From: Actinoallomurus sp.
GTDB taxonomy: Bacteria; Actinomycetota; Actinomycetes; Streptosporangiales; Streptosporangiaceae
Reading direction: 5' to 3'
Assembly: GCA_025964685.1 (NCBI GenBank)
Contig: JAOPYG010000475.1
Span: forward strand, 1-64,000
DNA: 64,000 bases
Of this stretch, positions 31,464-40,664 are shown piece after piece. How positions within the stretch are numbered: the stretch's first letter is position 1; each line of letters opens with the position of its first letter. Position numbers and translations under genes: made by a program. The notes beneath the pieces are model-generated. The model saw nothing but the letters and a program-made list of their open reading frames with translations. It searched no databases and was not told where the DNA came from.

Positions 31464-31479
31464 GTGTCAACTTTGACAC
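31464..31479. promoter_or_regulatory. Inverted repeat GTGTCAA-CT-TTGACAC in a long intergenic region
   Basis: Perfect 7-bp arms around 2-nt spacer. Confidence 0.45.
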
Positions 31480-31909
31480 ACATCGGTGGACGGACACGCC
31501 CGAGAACCGAGAGCCCGTCCAAGGTTTCGCATATGCCGTCAAATGTACTGGTCACAGGGCTGTCGTGGCGATGTCACGTGTTCCGTCGTGCGCGTCGACA
31601 AGGGGCGAACGAGACGGCGCGATACCGCGAGATACGCCGACGGTTCCGTCGCTGAGTGTGGCCGGTGATCACTCACGGTCGGTGGTGCGAGGCCCACTCT
31701 TGAATCGGATATACCGGCATATAGCACGCGATGAGTCAATCCCGATGAGCCGAGACCCGTCGGCCGCTTTCGGACACCTGCTTCGGCACCTGTCTCTCAG
31801 CCTCCCGATCAGGGCTGTGGCCTGCGGAAATGCATAACCACGGTGACCGCCGGGTAATTCCTGATTGCCGTGCGCGACCGTCAAGGGGCGGCGTCCGCGG
31901 CCGATACTC

Positions 31910-33247
31910 GTGCGGCCTTCCAATGAGCAACTGATCAGAGTGCGCGTCGCCGTCATCGCGATGGTGGTCACGGGCATCCTCGCCATGCTCGCGTACGGCG
32001 CGCTCCTCGTGTTAATCCGCATGCAGGCCGAGGCTCAGCTCAACAACCAGCTCGCCTTCACCGCGCGACAGGTCAGCGCGCTCGCCCGCGCCGGGAATCT
32101 CACGAGCCCGATCGTCAGCGGCAGCCCCGGCCTCATCCAGGTGCAGAACGACCGGCGCCAGGTCGTGGCGGCCAGCCGCTCCCTGGTCGGGCTGTCGGCA
32201 CTGCGTGCGCCGCGGCCCAGCGTTGAGAGCCCTCTCTTTCAGCGCGTCTGCCCGGGCGCCCGCTGCTTCACCGCGATCGCGACGCGGGTGGCCGGGCCGT
32301 CGGGGCCGCTGACCGTGTATGTCCTCGCGCCCGAGCCGGGCCTGTTCCCACGGCCTGGGCTGGCGGTGTTCCTGGCGCTGGGCATCCCCGTCAGCATCGG
32401 GGCGGCGGGGGCCTGGCGATGGTGGCTCGCCGCGCGGAGGCTGCGGCCCGTCGAGCGGATCCGGGCCGAGCTCGACGAGATCAACGCCGCGGATCTGCAC
32501 CGCCGGGTCACGCTTCCGCCCAAGCGCGATGAGTTCCACTGGCTGGTGATGGCCGTCAACGCCACCCTCGACCGGCTCGAGGCCGCGGTGGAGCAGCAGC
32601 GGCGGCTCGTCTCCGACGTCTCCCACGATCTGCGCAGTCCGATCGCCGGGCTGCGCGCCGAGCTCGAGGCCGCCCTGATCGATCCGGAGGGTGCCGATCT
32701 GCGGGCCGCGCTCGCCAAGACCCTGAAGAACACCGAACGCCTGCAGAACATCGTCACCGAGCTTCTCGTACTCGCGCGGAGGGAGGCGGGCCTGCCCGGC
32801 CGGGCCGAGCGCGTCGATCTCGGCGAGCTGGCCGAGCGTGAGGTCGCCCGCCGGCCCCGCCGCGTCTCGGCGAAGGTGGACGCCGAACCCGGGGTGGTCG
32901 CCCGGGTGAACAACGTGGACATCGGACGGGTGCTGACGAACCTGCTCGACAACGCCGCCCGCCATGCGGACTCCGAGGTGATCGTGACCGTACGCCGCGA
33001 GGACCACGTGGCGGTCGCGGAGGTCTTCAACGACGGTGAGGCCATCGCGTCCGAGGACCGCGAGCGCATCTTCGAGCGGTTCATCCGCCTGTCCGCCTCG
33101 CGGAAGCGCGACTCCGGGGGAACGGGACTCGGCCTGGCCATCTCACGGGACATCGCGCACGCCTACGGCGGCACGCTGACCCTGGCCGACGACGACCTCG
33201 GCACCCGCTTCGTGCTGACGCTCCCGCTCCTCGACGACGCGTCCTGA
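31910..33247 (+). CDS. Transmembrane HAMP sensor histidine kinase (orphan)
   Basis: Two TMs; LVSDVSHDLRSPIAGLRAELEAAL; NLLDNAARHA; SGGTGLGLAISRDIAHAYGG; no adjacent response regulator. Confidence 0.92.
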   Translation: MRPSNEQLIRVRVAVIAMVVTGILAMLAYGALLVLIRMQAEAQLNNQLAFTARQVSALARAGNLTSPIVSGSPGLIQVQNDRRQVVAASRSLVGLSALRAPRPSVESPLFQRVCPGARCFTAIATRVAGPSGPLTVYVLAPEPGLFPRPGLAVFLALGIPVSIGAAGAWRWWLAARRLRPVERIRAELDEINAADLHRRVTLPPKRDEFHWLVMAVNATLDRLEAAVEQQRRLVSDVSHDLRSPIAGLRAELEAALIDPEGADLRAALAKTLKNTERLQNIVTELLVLARREAGLPGRAERVDLGELAEREVARRPRRVSAKVDAEPGVVARVNNVDIGRVLTNLLDNAARHADSEVIVTVRREDHVAVAEVFNDGEAIASEDRERIFERFIRLSASRKRDSGGTGLGLAISRDIAHAYGGTLTLADDDLGTRFVLTLPLLDDAS

Positions 33248-33380
33248 GGGCTCAGCGGCGCCTGCGCCGGCCCATCAGGAACCTGACTCCCAGGAGGGCG
33301 GACAAGGCGATGCCGACGAAGGTCGCCGCGATGGGGTAGTAGCTCGCGGCCGTCTCGGCCTTGACCGTTGGTTGGCGGGG

Positions 33381-33974
33381 TCACTGCGGGTTGCGCCACA
33401 TGGCCCACACGCGCGGGCCGCCGTCGGGCAGGGGTACCTCGCCCGTCACCCGGAAGCCGAACCGCTCGTAGTAGGGGACGTTCTCCTCCTTGGACGACTC
33501 CAGGTACGCCGGGAACCGCCGGTCGTCGCAGCGGGACAGCCGCGACCTCAGCAGAGCCGAGCCCAGCCCGCGGCCCTGTGCGGTCGGGTCGGTGCCGATC
33601 ACCGCCAGATACCAGTGCGGCTCGATCGGGTGGGAGCGTTCCATCTCGCCGAGTCCGCGCAGCACCGCGTACGTCCGGGTGCCCAGGATGCGCAGCAGGC
33701 CGGGGAGCTGGCGGAGCTGGGCGGCGACCGAGATCCTCCAGCGCCCTGGCGGGTCCCACAGCGCCCCGGCGAGGATCGTGCCGTTGTGCTCGGCCAGCTC
33801 GCTGAGCCCGTTCGGCAGACGCGTGTGGTGGAGCAGCATCGCGAACATGGCGGCCATCCGCTCCGGATGCCGGGGGAACATCCACTGCCAGACCGGATCG
33901 TCGGCGAAGGCACGACCCAGGACCGCCGCCAGAGGGTCGGTGTCTGAAGCGACGACGTCACGGACCGCGTTCAT
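33381..33974 (-). CDS. GNAT family N-acetyltransferase
   Basis: WYLAVIGTDPTAQGRGLGSALLRSRLSRCD...PAYLESSKEENVPYYERFGFRVTGE. Confidence 0.9.
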   Translation of the reverse strand: MNAVRDVVASDTDPLAAVLGRAFADDPVWQWMFPRHPERMAAMFAMLLHHTRLPNGLSELAEHNGTILAGALWDPPGRWRISVAAQLRQLPGLLRILGTRTYAVLRGLGEMERSHPIEPHWYLAVIGTDPTAQGRGLGSALLRSRLSRCDDRRFPAYLESSKEENVPYYERFGFRVTGEVPLPDGGPRVWAMWRNPQ

Positions 33975-34004
33975 GCGATGAGTGTTTCGTGCAACGATCA
34001 GTAT

Positions 34005-34382
34005 GTGAAGATCCTGATTCGAGTGGTTACGACCGCAATCGCACTTTGGGTGGCGACGCTGATCGTCAGCGGCCTCGAGCTGACCACGGCCTCCACACCC
34101 CGCAAGGTCGGCACCCTGATCGCCGTCGCCGTCGTGTTCGGTGTGATCAACGCCTTCCTGAAGCCGATCGTGAAGACGCTCGGCTGCGTCTTCTACGTCC
34201 TCACCCTCGGGCTGTTCGCGCTCGTGGTGAACGGACTGCTGCTCTGGCTGGCGAGCTGGACCGCCGACAAGATGAACCTGCCCTTCCACGTGTCCGGTTT
34301 CTGGGCCGCGTTCTGGGGCGCGCTGGTCGTCGGACTGGTGAGCTGGCTGCTCAACCTCTTCGTCCACGACGACAAGGACTGA
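34005..34382 (+). CDS. Phage holin family / PF04020-like four-TM membrane protein
   Basis: Four hydrophobic segments; VVFGVINAFLKPIVKTLGCVFYVLTLGLFALVVNGLLLWL. Confidence 0.85.
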   Translation: MKILIRVVTTAIALWVATLIVSGLELTTASTPRKVGTLIAVAVVFGVINAFLKPIVKTLGCVFYVLTLGLFALVVNGLLLWLASWTADKMNLPFHVSGFWAAFWGALVVGLVSWLLNLFVHDDKD

Positions 34383-34406
34383 CCCGCCTGACCGGACGGC
34401 CTCCGG

Positions 34407-35102
34407 TCAGACCGGCAGGCCGTCCGCGTCCAGGTGCTCGGTGTTGTTGAAGGCGACGAGACGTAGCTCGCCGTCCTGGCGAGCCCACATGGTGAGTGAG
34501 GCGTTCGGCACGAGCGTGCGCTCGATCTGGAGCACCTGCTGCTCGGTGAGCCGCTCCACGATGTAGCGCGTGAGCGTCACGACCGCGTCGTGGGCGACCA
34601 CGAGCACCCGGCCGTCCGGATGCTCGCGTTCGATGTCGGACAACGCGCTGCGCAGCCGGAGTGCCACGTCGGCCCAGGACTCGCCCCCGGGCGGACGGTA
34701 GTAGAACTTGCCGGTGAGCCGCTTGCGCGCGGCCTCTTCGGGATGGCGGGCCGCTATGCCCCACGCGGTGAGGCCGAACAGCACGCCGGTCTCACGGTCG
34801 CGCAGCCGTTCGTCGAAGCGGATCGGAGGATCGCCGATCTCGGCGAGGGCGATGCGCGCGGTCTCCGCGGCGCGGACATACGGCGAGGAGAGCACCGCGG
34901 TGGGGCGCTCGCCGGGCGGCATCGCGGCGAGCCTGCGGCCGAGCGCGGCGGCCTGCCGGCGGCCGGTGTCGGAGAGCGGGACGTCGGCGTCGCGCAACCC
35001 GATCTCGATCTCGTCGAGCTGATCCGCCTCGGCGGCGCGCCAGGCCACGTTGCCGATGCTTTCACCATGCCGGACCATCGCCAGCCACTCGAGTGCGCTC
35101 AC
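34407..35102 (-). CDS. Histidine phosphatase family protein
   Basis: MVRHGESIGNVAWRAAE; SDTGRRQAAALGRRL; VLVVAHDAVV. Confidence 0.9.
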   Translation of the reverse strand: MSALEWLAMVRHGESIGNVAWRAAEADQLDEIEIGLRDADVPLSDTGRRQAAALGRRLAAMPPGERPTAVLSSPYVRAAETARIALAEIGDPPIRFDERLRDRETGVLFGLTAWGIAARHPEEAARKRLTGKFYYRPPGGESWADVALRLRSALSDIEREHPDGRVLVVAHDAVVTLTRYIVERLTEQQVLQIERTLVPNASLTMWARQDGELRLVAFNNTEHLDADGLPV

Positions 35103-35125
35103 AGCACCCCGACCTTACCCGGCCC

Positions 35126-36799
35126 TCAGGACATGGGGCAGGCCCGCCCGCACGTCAGGCGGATCAGCATCTCCAGGAAGACCTGCTGGATCTGCGCGGG
35201 GTCGAGGGTCACGAACGCCTGTCCGCCGGTGGCCTTGGCGATCTGCTGGAGCGGCGCCGGGTCCACGTCGGGGCCGAAGGCGATGGGGACGATCGCGACC
35301 GGTTTGAGCGGATCCGCGGTCCGCCGGAGCTCCTTCAGCAGCTCCTGCAGCAGGATCGTGTGCCCGGGGTCGTAGTTCATGCCGTCGGTGAGCACGACGA
35401 GGACGTTGTTGCGGTCCGGCTGGTACGTCCGCACCGCTTCCTTGTAGGCGGCCAGGACGGAGTCGTACAGCGCCGTGCGCGTACCCACCGTCGGCTGGGC
35501 GGTGTTGAACGCGTTGATCAGTGCGTCACGCTGGATGCCGAGGTCGACCTTCTGGGTCAGCGGACGGTACGGCACGAGCTGCCGGTAGTCGCGCTCGCGG
35601 TCCAGCCTGGTGGCGAACTCCCACAGGGCGACTTGGGAGTTGTCGCTGAGGATGCGGGTGCCCCCGATGGCGGCGCGTGCCGTGGCGCGGATGCGGGTGT
35701 CCTTGCCGCGCGGCACCGGATCGCCCATCGACGGGGAGACGTCGAGCAGGATCAGCATGCGCGCGCCCAGCACGGTCCGCTGCCACATCTGCAGGATCCG
35801 GCCCACGGTGGCCGGGTCCTGCGTGCGCGCGGGGACCGGTGCCTCCGACGCCACTCCGTACTTGGACCCGAACCCGGCTCCGGCGACGCCGTCGGGCGTG
35901 CGCAGCCCCAGGGTCTGCAGCGCCTCGCGGGCCTGGGACTGGGAGAGCGCGGCGCGGAAGTCCTCCACGGTCCGGGATCGCTCGCGGTCGTTCGTCGCCG
36001 AGACGTACGGGAAGTCGAGGGCGAGCGCCCCGTCACTCGGGTACTCGGCGCTGACCGGGCGTTTCGGGTCGCCGTGGTTGTGCTGCCAGACCGACTGCTC
36101 CGGTAGCACCACCGCCGTCGGCGGGTCCCCGCCGCGGAACATCGCCGAGTACGCCGCCGCGTCGTCGGGCAGCGCCGAGGCGAGGTCGGAGTAGAGCGTG
36201 ATCGCGAAGGTGCTGAGCCCGGACTTGCCGGGCCCGGAGACCTGGTGGGCGAGCATCAGCGCGCCGAGGCCGCTCGCCTGCGTCGTGGGATCGAGGAACC
36301 GTACGCGTAGCGGCGGTCGCGAGCCCCCGGTACCGGGGAGACGGGAGGACAGCAGAAGGCGCCAGCTCACATCGCTCGGCGACCGTCCCTGTGCGGTGGC
36401 CAGAACGAGGGGTGATGAGGCGATCGGCGTGCCGGACGGCCGTACTGCCGCGGCGCCGAGGCGGGTGCGCCGGGCGACCGGGAGCCAGAGCGAGGAGTCC
36501 GGAATCCACGCGTCGGGACGGACGGCGCCGGGCGATGATCCCTGCCCGGAGAGCACGCCCGCGACGTCCGATGGCTCCTCCCGGATCACGGTGACCCGGA
36601 CGCAGGTCGTGCGCGCGTTGTAGCGGCGCGCGGTCTGCTCGACGGCCGGGGCGATGGCGGGCGTCGCCGCCACCGTGATCGCCTCGGCGCGGCACCCGTC
36701 CGCGTGGGAGCCGATCGAGCACGCGGCGGAGGCCGGAACGATCATCAATAGCAGGGCCAGCGCCCTGACTCCGACAGCACCACCGCGACGGTATGGCAT
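35126..36799 (-). CDS. Secreted VWA-domain lipoprotein with solute-binding-like N-terminal region
   Basis: Lipobox-like ...VPASAAC; MLILLDVSPSMGDP (MIDAS-like), VLVVLTDGMNYDPG; ABC substrate-binding-like N-terminus. Confidence 0.85.
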   Translation of the reverse strand: MPYRRGGAVGVRALALLLMIVPASAACSIGSHADGCRAEAITVAATPAIAPAVEQTARRYNARTTCVRVTVIREEPSDVAGVLSGQGSSPGAVRPDAWIPDSSLWLPVARRTRLGAAAVRPSGTPIASSPLVLATAQGRSPSDVSWRLLLSSRLPGTGGSRPPLRVRFLDPTTQASGLGALMLAHQVSGPGKSGLSTFAITLYSDLASALPDDAAAYSAMFRGGDPPTAVVLPEQSVWQHNHGDPKRPVSAEYPSDGALALDFPYVSATNDRERSRTVEDFRAALSQSQAREALQTLGLRTPDGVAGAGFGSKYGVASEAPVPARTQDPATVGRILQMWQRTVLGARMLILLDVSPSMGDPVPRGKDTRIRATARAAIGGTRILSDNSQVALWEFATRLDRERDYRQLVPYRPLTQKVDLGIQRDALINAFNTAQPTVGTRTALYDSVLAAYKEAVRTYQPDRNNVLVVLTDGMNYDPGHTILLQELLKELRRTADPLKPVAIVPIAFGPDVDPAPLQQIAKATGGQAFVTLDPAQIQQVFLEMLIRLTCGRACPMS

Positions 36800-37033
36800 C
36801 GAACACCCGTCCCCGATCATTGACGGCATCCCGTCATTTCCCCGGAGATTATCCGGTTAAGCAACTATCGATGTTCCTTTTCCGGCATTTCGGCTGAGAT
36901 ATGGCGGGGGAGTGAGATATCGGTAGTCACACCAGCCACAGGCCTTTCTTTGGTGTGCTCTGTCACCAGCCGTCGGGCCCTTGACAAATTGAAATACCTG
37001 ACGGCGCGCGCCGCGCTGACTAAGCTCACGGGT

Positions 37034-37465
37034 GTGGGACGTCATGTCTCGTCCGAGCGCAGGCGTTCGCTACGCAGTCGGATCTTCCTCGCGCTCCTCG
37101 CGATCGCCGTGCTGATCTGCGTGGCGGCCTTCGCGGCGTACCAGATCTGGGACCAGAGCCGCACGCGGCCCTCTGACCATCCGCCCGTCCGGCACGGCCG
37201 CTCCACGGCGTCCGCCGTTCCGGTCTCGGCTCTCACGCTCACGGTCACCGTGACAGGACCGAAATGCCAGGTGTTCGTCCGGGTGCCCGGCGGCGACATC
37301 CTGGTCAACCGCAGTCTGGTGCGCGGCCAGTCGGTGCGCTTCGACGAGCGGCAGTTGAGCGTCGTGCTCGGCGACGCGAGCGCCGCGCAGGTCTATGTCA
37401 ACGGCCGTCTGCGCCCCGCGGGCAAAGCCGGGCAGCGTGCGTCCTTCACCGCACTCAAGGGCTGA
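37034..37465 (+). CDS. Single-TM protein with RodZ C-terminal/DUF4115-like domain
   Basis: IFLALLAIAVLICVAAFAAYQIW; LTLTVTVTGPKCQVFVRVPGGDILVNRSLVRGQSVRFDERQLSVVLGDASAAQVYVNGR. Confidence 0.75.
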   Translation: MGRHVSSERRRSLRSRIFLALLAIAVLICVAAFAAYQIWDQSRTRPSDHPPVRHGRSTASAVPVSALTLTVTVTGPKCQVFVRVPGGDILVNRSLVRGQSVRFDERQLSVVLGDASAAQVYVNGRLRPAGKAGQRASFTALKG

Positions 37466-37648
37466 CGCCCGCATCGGTTTCGCGCGGGTGGCGAGAATGG
37501 CGTCGCCGCTTTATGGCGAGATCATGTAAAGCGGGCGTTGCCAAATGCGCCGAAGCCGTATCGTGTCGGCGCGCGGAGCGTCGGTAGGTCATCGTTGAAT
37601 ATGCCGAATTGACCGAGAGGGCGCCTTTCTCGCCGTCGTCGTACGGGT

Positions 37649-37680
37649 CGTGGTCCCCACCTCTCAGGGTGGGGACCACG
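37649..37680. terminator. Perfect 13-bp stem / 6-nt loop hairpin downstream of the copC-ycnI genes
   Basis: CGTGGTCCCCACC-TCTCAG-GGTGGGGACCACG. Confidence 0.7.
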
Positions 37681-37687
37681 GGCCCGG

Positions 37688-38236
37688 TCAGCTCCGCCGG
37701 CGGGCCAGAGCGAGGCCCCCTCCGGCCAGCGCCACGACGAGGACGGCCAGTCCGATCCACCACCAGCCCGCGCTGGAGGCCGGTTTCGAGGACTCGGCGG
37801 CCGGCGTGGTCGCCGGTCCGGCCGAAGGCGCGGCGGACGAGGAAGGCGCCGCGGACGACGGCGCCGAGGACGCCGTGCCTCCGCCGGCCTTCACCGTGAA
37901 CGTGTACTCACCCGTGACGGGATGCCCGTCCGGGGCCACCACACGCCAGCCGACCGTGTAGACACCCGGGGCGAGCACGCCGGCGACCTGCTCGGTCACG
38001 TGGTTGTCCACGGCCTGCGACTTTCCGGACTCGTGATGGCCGCCCTTGGCGTCCAGCACCACCACGCCGGTGAACCGTACGGGATCGGCGAAGGTCAGCC
38101 GGATCTGCGGGGGCGAGGTGACCGTCGCGCCCTTTTTCGGGTCCGACGAGGTGAGCGTGGTGTGGGCCTCCGCCGGCGCGGTGGTCACCAGGACCGCCGC
38201 CAGCGCCGCCGCGACTACGGCCGCCGCGCGCCTCAT
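37688..38236 (-). CDS. CopC-domain copper resistance protein
   Basis: Signal peptide; AHTTLTSSDPKKGATVTSPPQIRLTFADPVRF...GVYTVGWRVVAPDGHPVTGEYTFTV; C-terminal TM. Confidence 0.92.
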   Translation of the reverse strand: MRRAAAVVAAALAAVLVTTAPAEAHTTLTSSDPKKGATVTSPPQIRLTFADPVRFTGVVVLDAKGGHHESGKSQAVDNHVTEQVAGVLAPGVYTVGWRVVAPDGHPVTGEYTFTVKAGGGTASSAPSSAAPSSSAAPSAGPATTPAAESSKPASSAGWWWIGLAVLVVALAGGGLALARRRS

Positions 38237-38913
38237 GCCGTGCGCTTCCGCGACAGGCCGTAGCCGCCGACCGCGATGCCGATGATCCCGGCGACCAGGC
38301 CGAGCGTGCCGAGCAGTCGCGCGGTGCCGTCACTCGAGGAGGCCTTCGTCGGCGAGCCGGCGTTCACCGGCGCCGAGGCGGTCCTGGCCGAGACGAGGTG
38401 AACGGTGGGTGCGGGGTGCTCGGGCTCCTGCCCGCCGTTGCCCGGGTCCTGGTCCCAGTTGACGACCTCGCCGCCGGAGTACGTCTGCTTGGCCTTGAAC
38501 ACCAACCGGTCGGTGCCGGTCGGCAGCGGGCCCATCGAGACGTCGAACTCCTGGAACTCACCGGGGGCGATCTTCCCGCCGCTCCAGGTGATCTTCGAGA
38601 CGGCCTGCGTGATCTCACCGTCGTCGGACTTGAGCGGCGTGGCGAGCTTGGCCTTCTCCACCTTGACGTCCCAGCCGGGCTGCGGCCGGACCGACACGGA
38701 AGCGATGGGGTGGTCGGTGGGAAGGTCGATCTCCAACTTCGTGGTGTCGGCGCTCTGCTGCTCGTTCGGGACCCGGAACGACACCTTGCTGTACGAGCCG
38801 GGTTCGGCGGTGCTCGGGTTGGCGGTGACGTGTGCCGAGGCGACGCCGGCCGTGAGGGCGACCGTGAGCGCCGCCAGGCCGGACGCGGCCGCGACGCGCT
38901 GTGACATGCGCAT
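38233..38913 (-). CDS. YcnI family (DUF1775) copper-associated protein
   Basis: Signal peptide; AHVTANPSTAEPGSYSKVSFRVPNEQQSADTTKLEIDLP...VSKITWSGGKIAPGEFQEFDVSMGPLP; C-terminal TM. Confidence 0.92.
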   Translation of the reverse strand: MRMSQRVAAASGLAALTVALTAGVASAHVTANPSTAEPGSYSKVSFRVPNEQQSADTTKLEIDLPTDHPIASVSVRPQPGWDVKVEKAKLATPLKSDDGEITQAVSKITWSGGKIAPGEFQEFDVSMGPLPTGTDRLVFKAKQTYSGGEVVNWDQDPGNGGQEPEHPAPTVHLVSARTASAPVNAGSPTKASSSDGTARLLGTLGLVAGIIGIAVGGYGLSRKRTA

Positions 38914-38996
38914 TAGGGGACTTCTCCATTCGAAAGAACGCTGGTGAGAATGCCGAATGACCGGATCGTCGACCGGATCCGGGAGCGCTTCGACGC

Positions 38997-39560
38997 TCAG
39001 GCGAGCGCCGCCGAAGGAGCGGGGGGTCCCCGTCGTACGACGACGTGGCGCAGGACGGTGGCGTGGGGCCGGGAGGCCGCGACGGGCGCCGCTGGGACGC
39101 GGAGCGCCGTGCCTACCGGCAGGCGTGGCAGCAGGGCACGTGCCGGGCGCAGGATGACGGTGGCGATCCGCCGGGCCAGGCCCCACACGGCGCGCTCGCC
39201 CCGGCGCAGCCACCAGGCCGACGCGGCCGCCGCCGCGACGTGCGCGAGCGTCATCGCCGTGCCGGAGGAGGACGGCGACATGGCCTGGCCGTGCGCCGGC
39301 TGCTGGCCGTGCTCCGCGGCGGCGAACAGGGCGTGCAGGACGAACTGGCCGCCGAGCAGTCCGGCGAAGATCGTCGCGAGCGAGCGTTCGGTGCCGGCGA
39401 GCGCGGTGCCGGCCGCGGCCGTCAGGACCAGGCCGCCGATCACCGCCACCGGCGGCACCGAGGCGCGGGAGACCATGATGTGTCCGGTGATGGCCAGCCC
39501 GACGCACACGGTGGCGAAGACCACCGCGCGCGCGGCACGGTACACCGGATGGCTCGGCAT
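38997..39560 (-). CDS. Integral membrane protein of unknown function in the copper locus
   Basis: Multiple hydrophobic segments (AVVFATVCVGLAITGHIMVS, AVIGGLVLTAAAGTALAG); co-oriented with ycnI/copC. Confidence 0.7.
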   Translation of the reverse strand: MPSHPVYRAARAVVFATVCVGLAITGHIMVSRASVPPVAVIGGLVLTAAAGTALAGTERSLATIFAGLLGGQFVLHALFAAAEHGQQPAHGQAMSPSSSGTAMTLAHVAAAAASAWWLRRGERAVWGLARRIATVILRPARALLPRLPVGTALRVPAAPVAASRPHATVLRHVVVRRGPPAPSAALA

Positions 39561-39753
39561 GACGCCTCAAGTATCGACGCACACGGCGTGTGCTCGCTGC
39601 CATCCCCCGTGACCGGGAGGGCGTGCGTCAGGGCGAGGCGCCGCCGGTACCGGCCAACCTTTGAGCCGCAGGCTATTGACGTCGTGATCGTTAGTACTTA
39701 ACTTCCATACCACCACGTCATGACGTTGGATATTTTCGAGCCCCGGGAGTTCC

Positions 39754-40650
39754 ATGTTCCGGCCCGCCCCGTCTTCCTCCCGCCGCCGTCACCGCATCCC
39801 CTACCGTGCCGCCGCCCCGGCCCTCGCGGCCCTGCTGCTCGGCGCGCTCGCCACCGGCCCGACCGCCCACGCCGCCGCGGGGAGCGATCACGGACGGGGC
39901 GTACGGTTGCGGGTGATGGCCTACAACATCCAGGCCGGTGCGGGCGCCGATCACGTCTTCGACCTCGAACGACAGGCTCGCGCCATCGAGTCCGAGCACC
40001 CCGACCTCGTCGGCCTGGAAGAGGTCGACGTCGACTGGGCGACCCGGAGCGACTACACCGACGAGGCCGCGTGGCTGGCCCGCCGGCTGCGCATGAACGT
40101 GTTCTTCGCGCCGATCTATGACCTGCCGCCGGACCGCGCGGGCGCGCCCGACCGGCGGTTCGGGGTCGCGCTGCTGTCGCGGTTCCCGATCGTCCGCGCG
40201 CGGAACCTCCAGATCACCCGGCTCTCCACGCAGGTGCCCGACCCGGTGCCCGCGCCCGGCCCGGGCTTTCCCGAGGTCCTCGTCAACGCCCACGGCATGC
40301 CCCTCTGGGTGTACGTCACCCACCTGGACTACCGGGCCGAGCCGAGCGTACGCCAGGCCCAGGTGGCCGACATGGACGCGATCATGGACCGCAGGCACGG
40401 CCGCAAGCTGCTGCTCGGTGACTTCAACGCGCAGCCGGACGACCTCGAGCTGACGCCGCTGTGGACGCGGCTGACGGACGCGCTGACCGTCGCAGGGCAG
40501 CGGACCACGCCGACGTGGCCCGCCGACGTACCGACCAAGCGCATCGACTACGTGACCTTCTCGCCCGGCATCCGCGCCACCGGAGCGTACGTGCCGGACA
40601 CGCTCGCCTCCGATCACCGGCCCGTCGTGGCCGACCTACGAGCCTTCTGA
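39754..40650 (+). CDS. Secreted endonuclease/exonuclease/phosphatase family protein
   Basis: Signal peptide; RVMAYNIQAG, PDLVGLEEVD, LLGDFNAQPDD, DYVTFSP, SDHRPVVADL. Confidence 0.9.
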   Translation: MFRPAPSSSRRRHRIPYRAAAPALAALLLGALATGPTAHAAAGSDHGRGVRLRVMAYNIQAGAGADHVFDLERQARAIESEHPDLVGLEEVDVDWATRSDYTDEAAWLARRLRMNVFFAPIYDLPPDRAGAPDRRFGVALLSRFPIVRARNLQITRLSTQVPDPVPAPGPGFPEVLVNAHGMPLWVYVTHLDYRAEPSVRQAQVADMDAIMDRRHGRKLLLGDFNAQPDDLELTPLWTRLTDALTVAGQRTTPTWPADVPTKRIDYVTFSPGIRATGAYVPDTLASDHRPVVADLRAF

Positions 40651-40664
40651 AGGGGGAGACCCAG

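Noticed and set aside
31374-31837. Several short ORFs in the 31.3-31.9 kb intergenic region
   Set aside because: Mutually overlapping, low-complexity Arg-rich frames without RBS or family resemblance.
34005-34382. Holin-family label as evidence of a prophage
   Set aside because: This four-TM family is common on actinobacterial chromosomes; no phage structural, integrase or lysin genes nearby.
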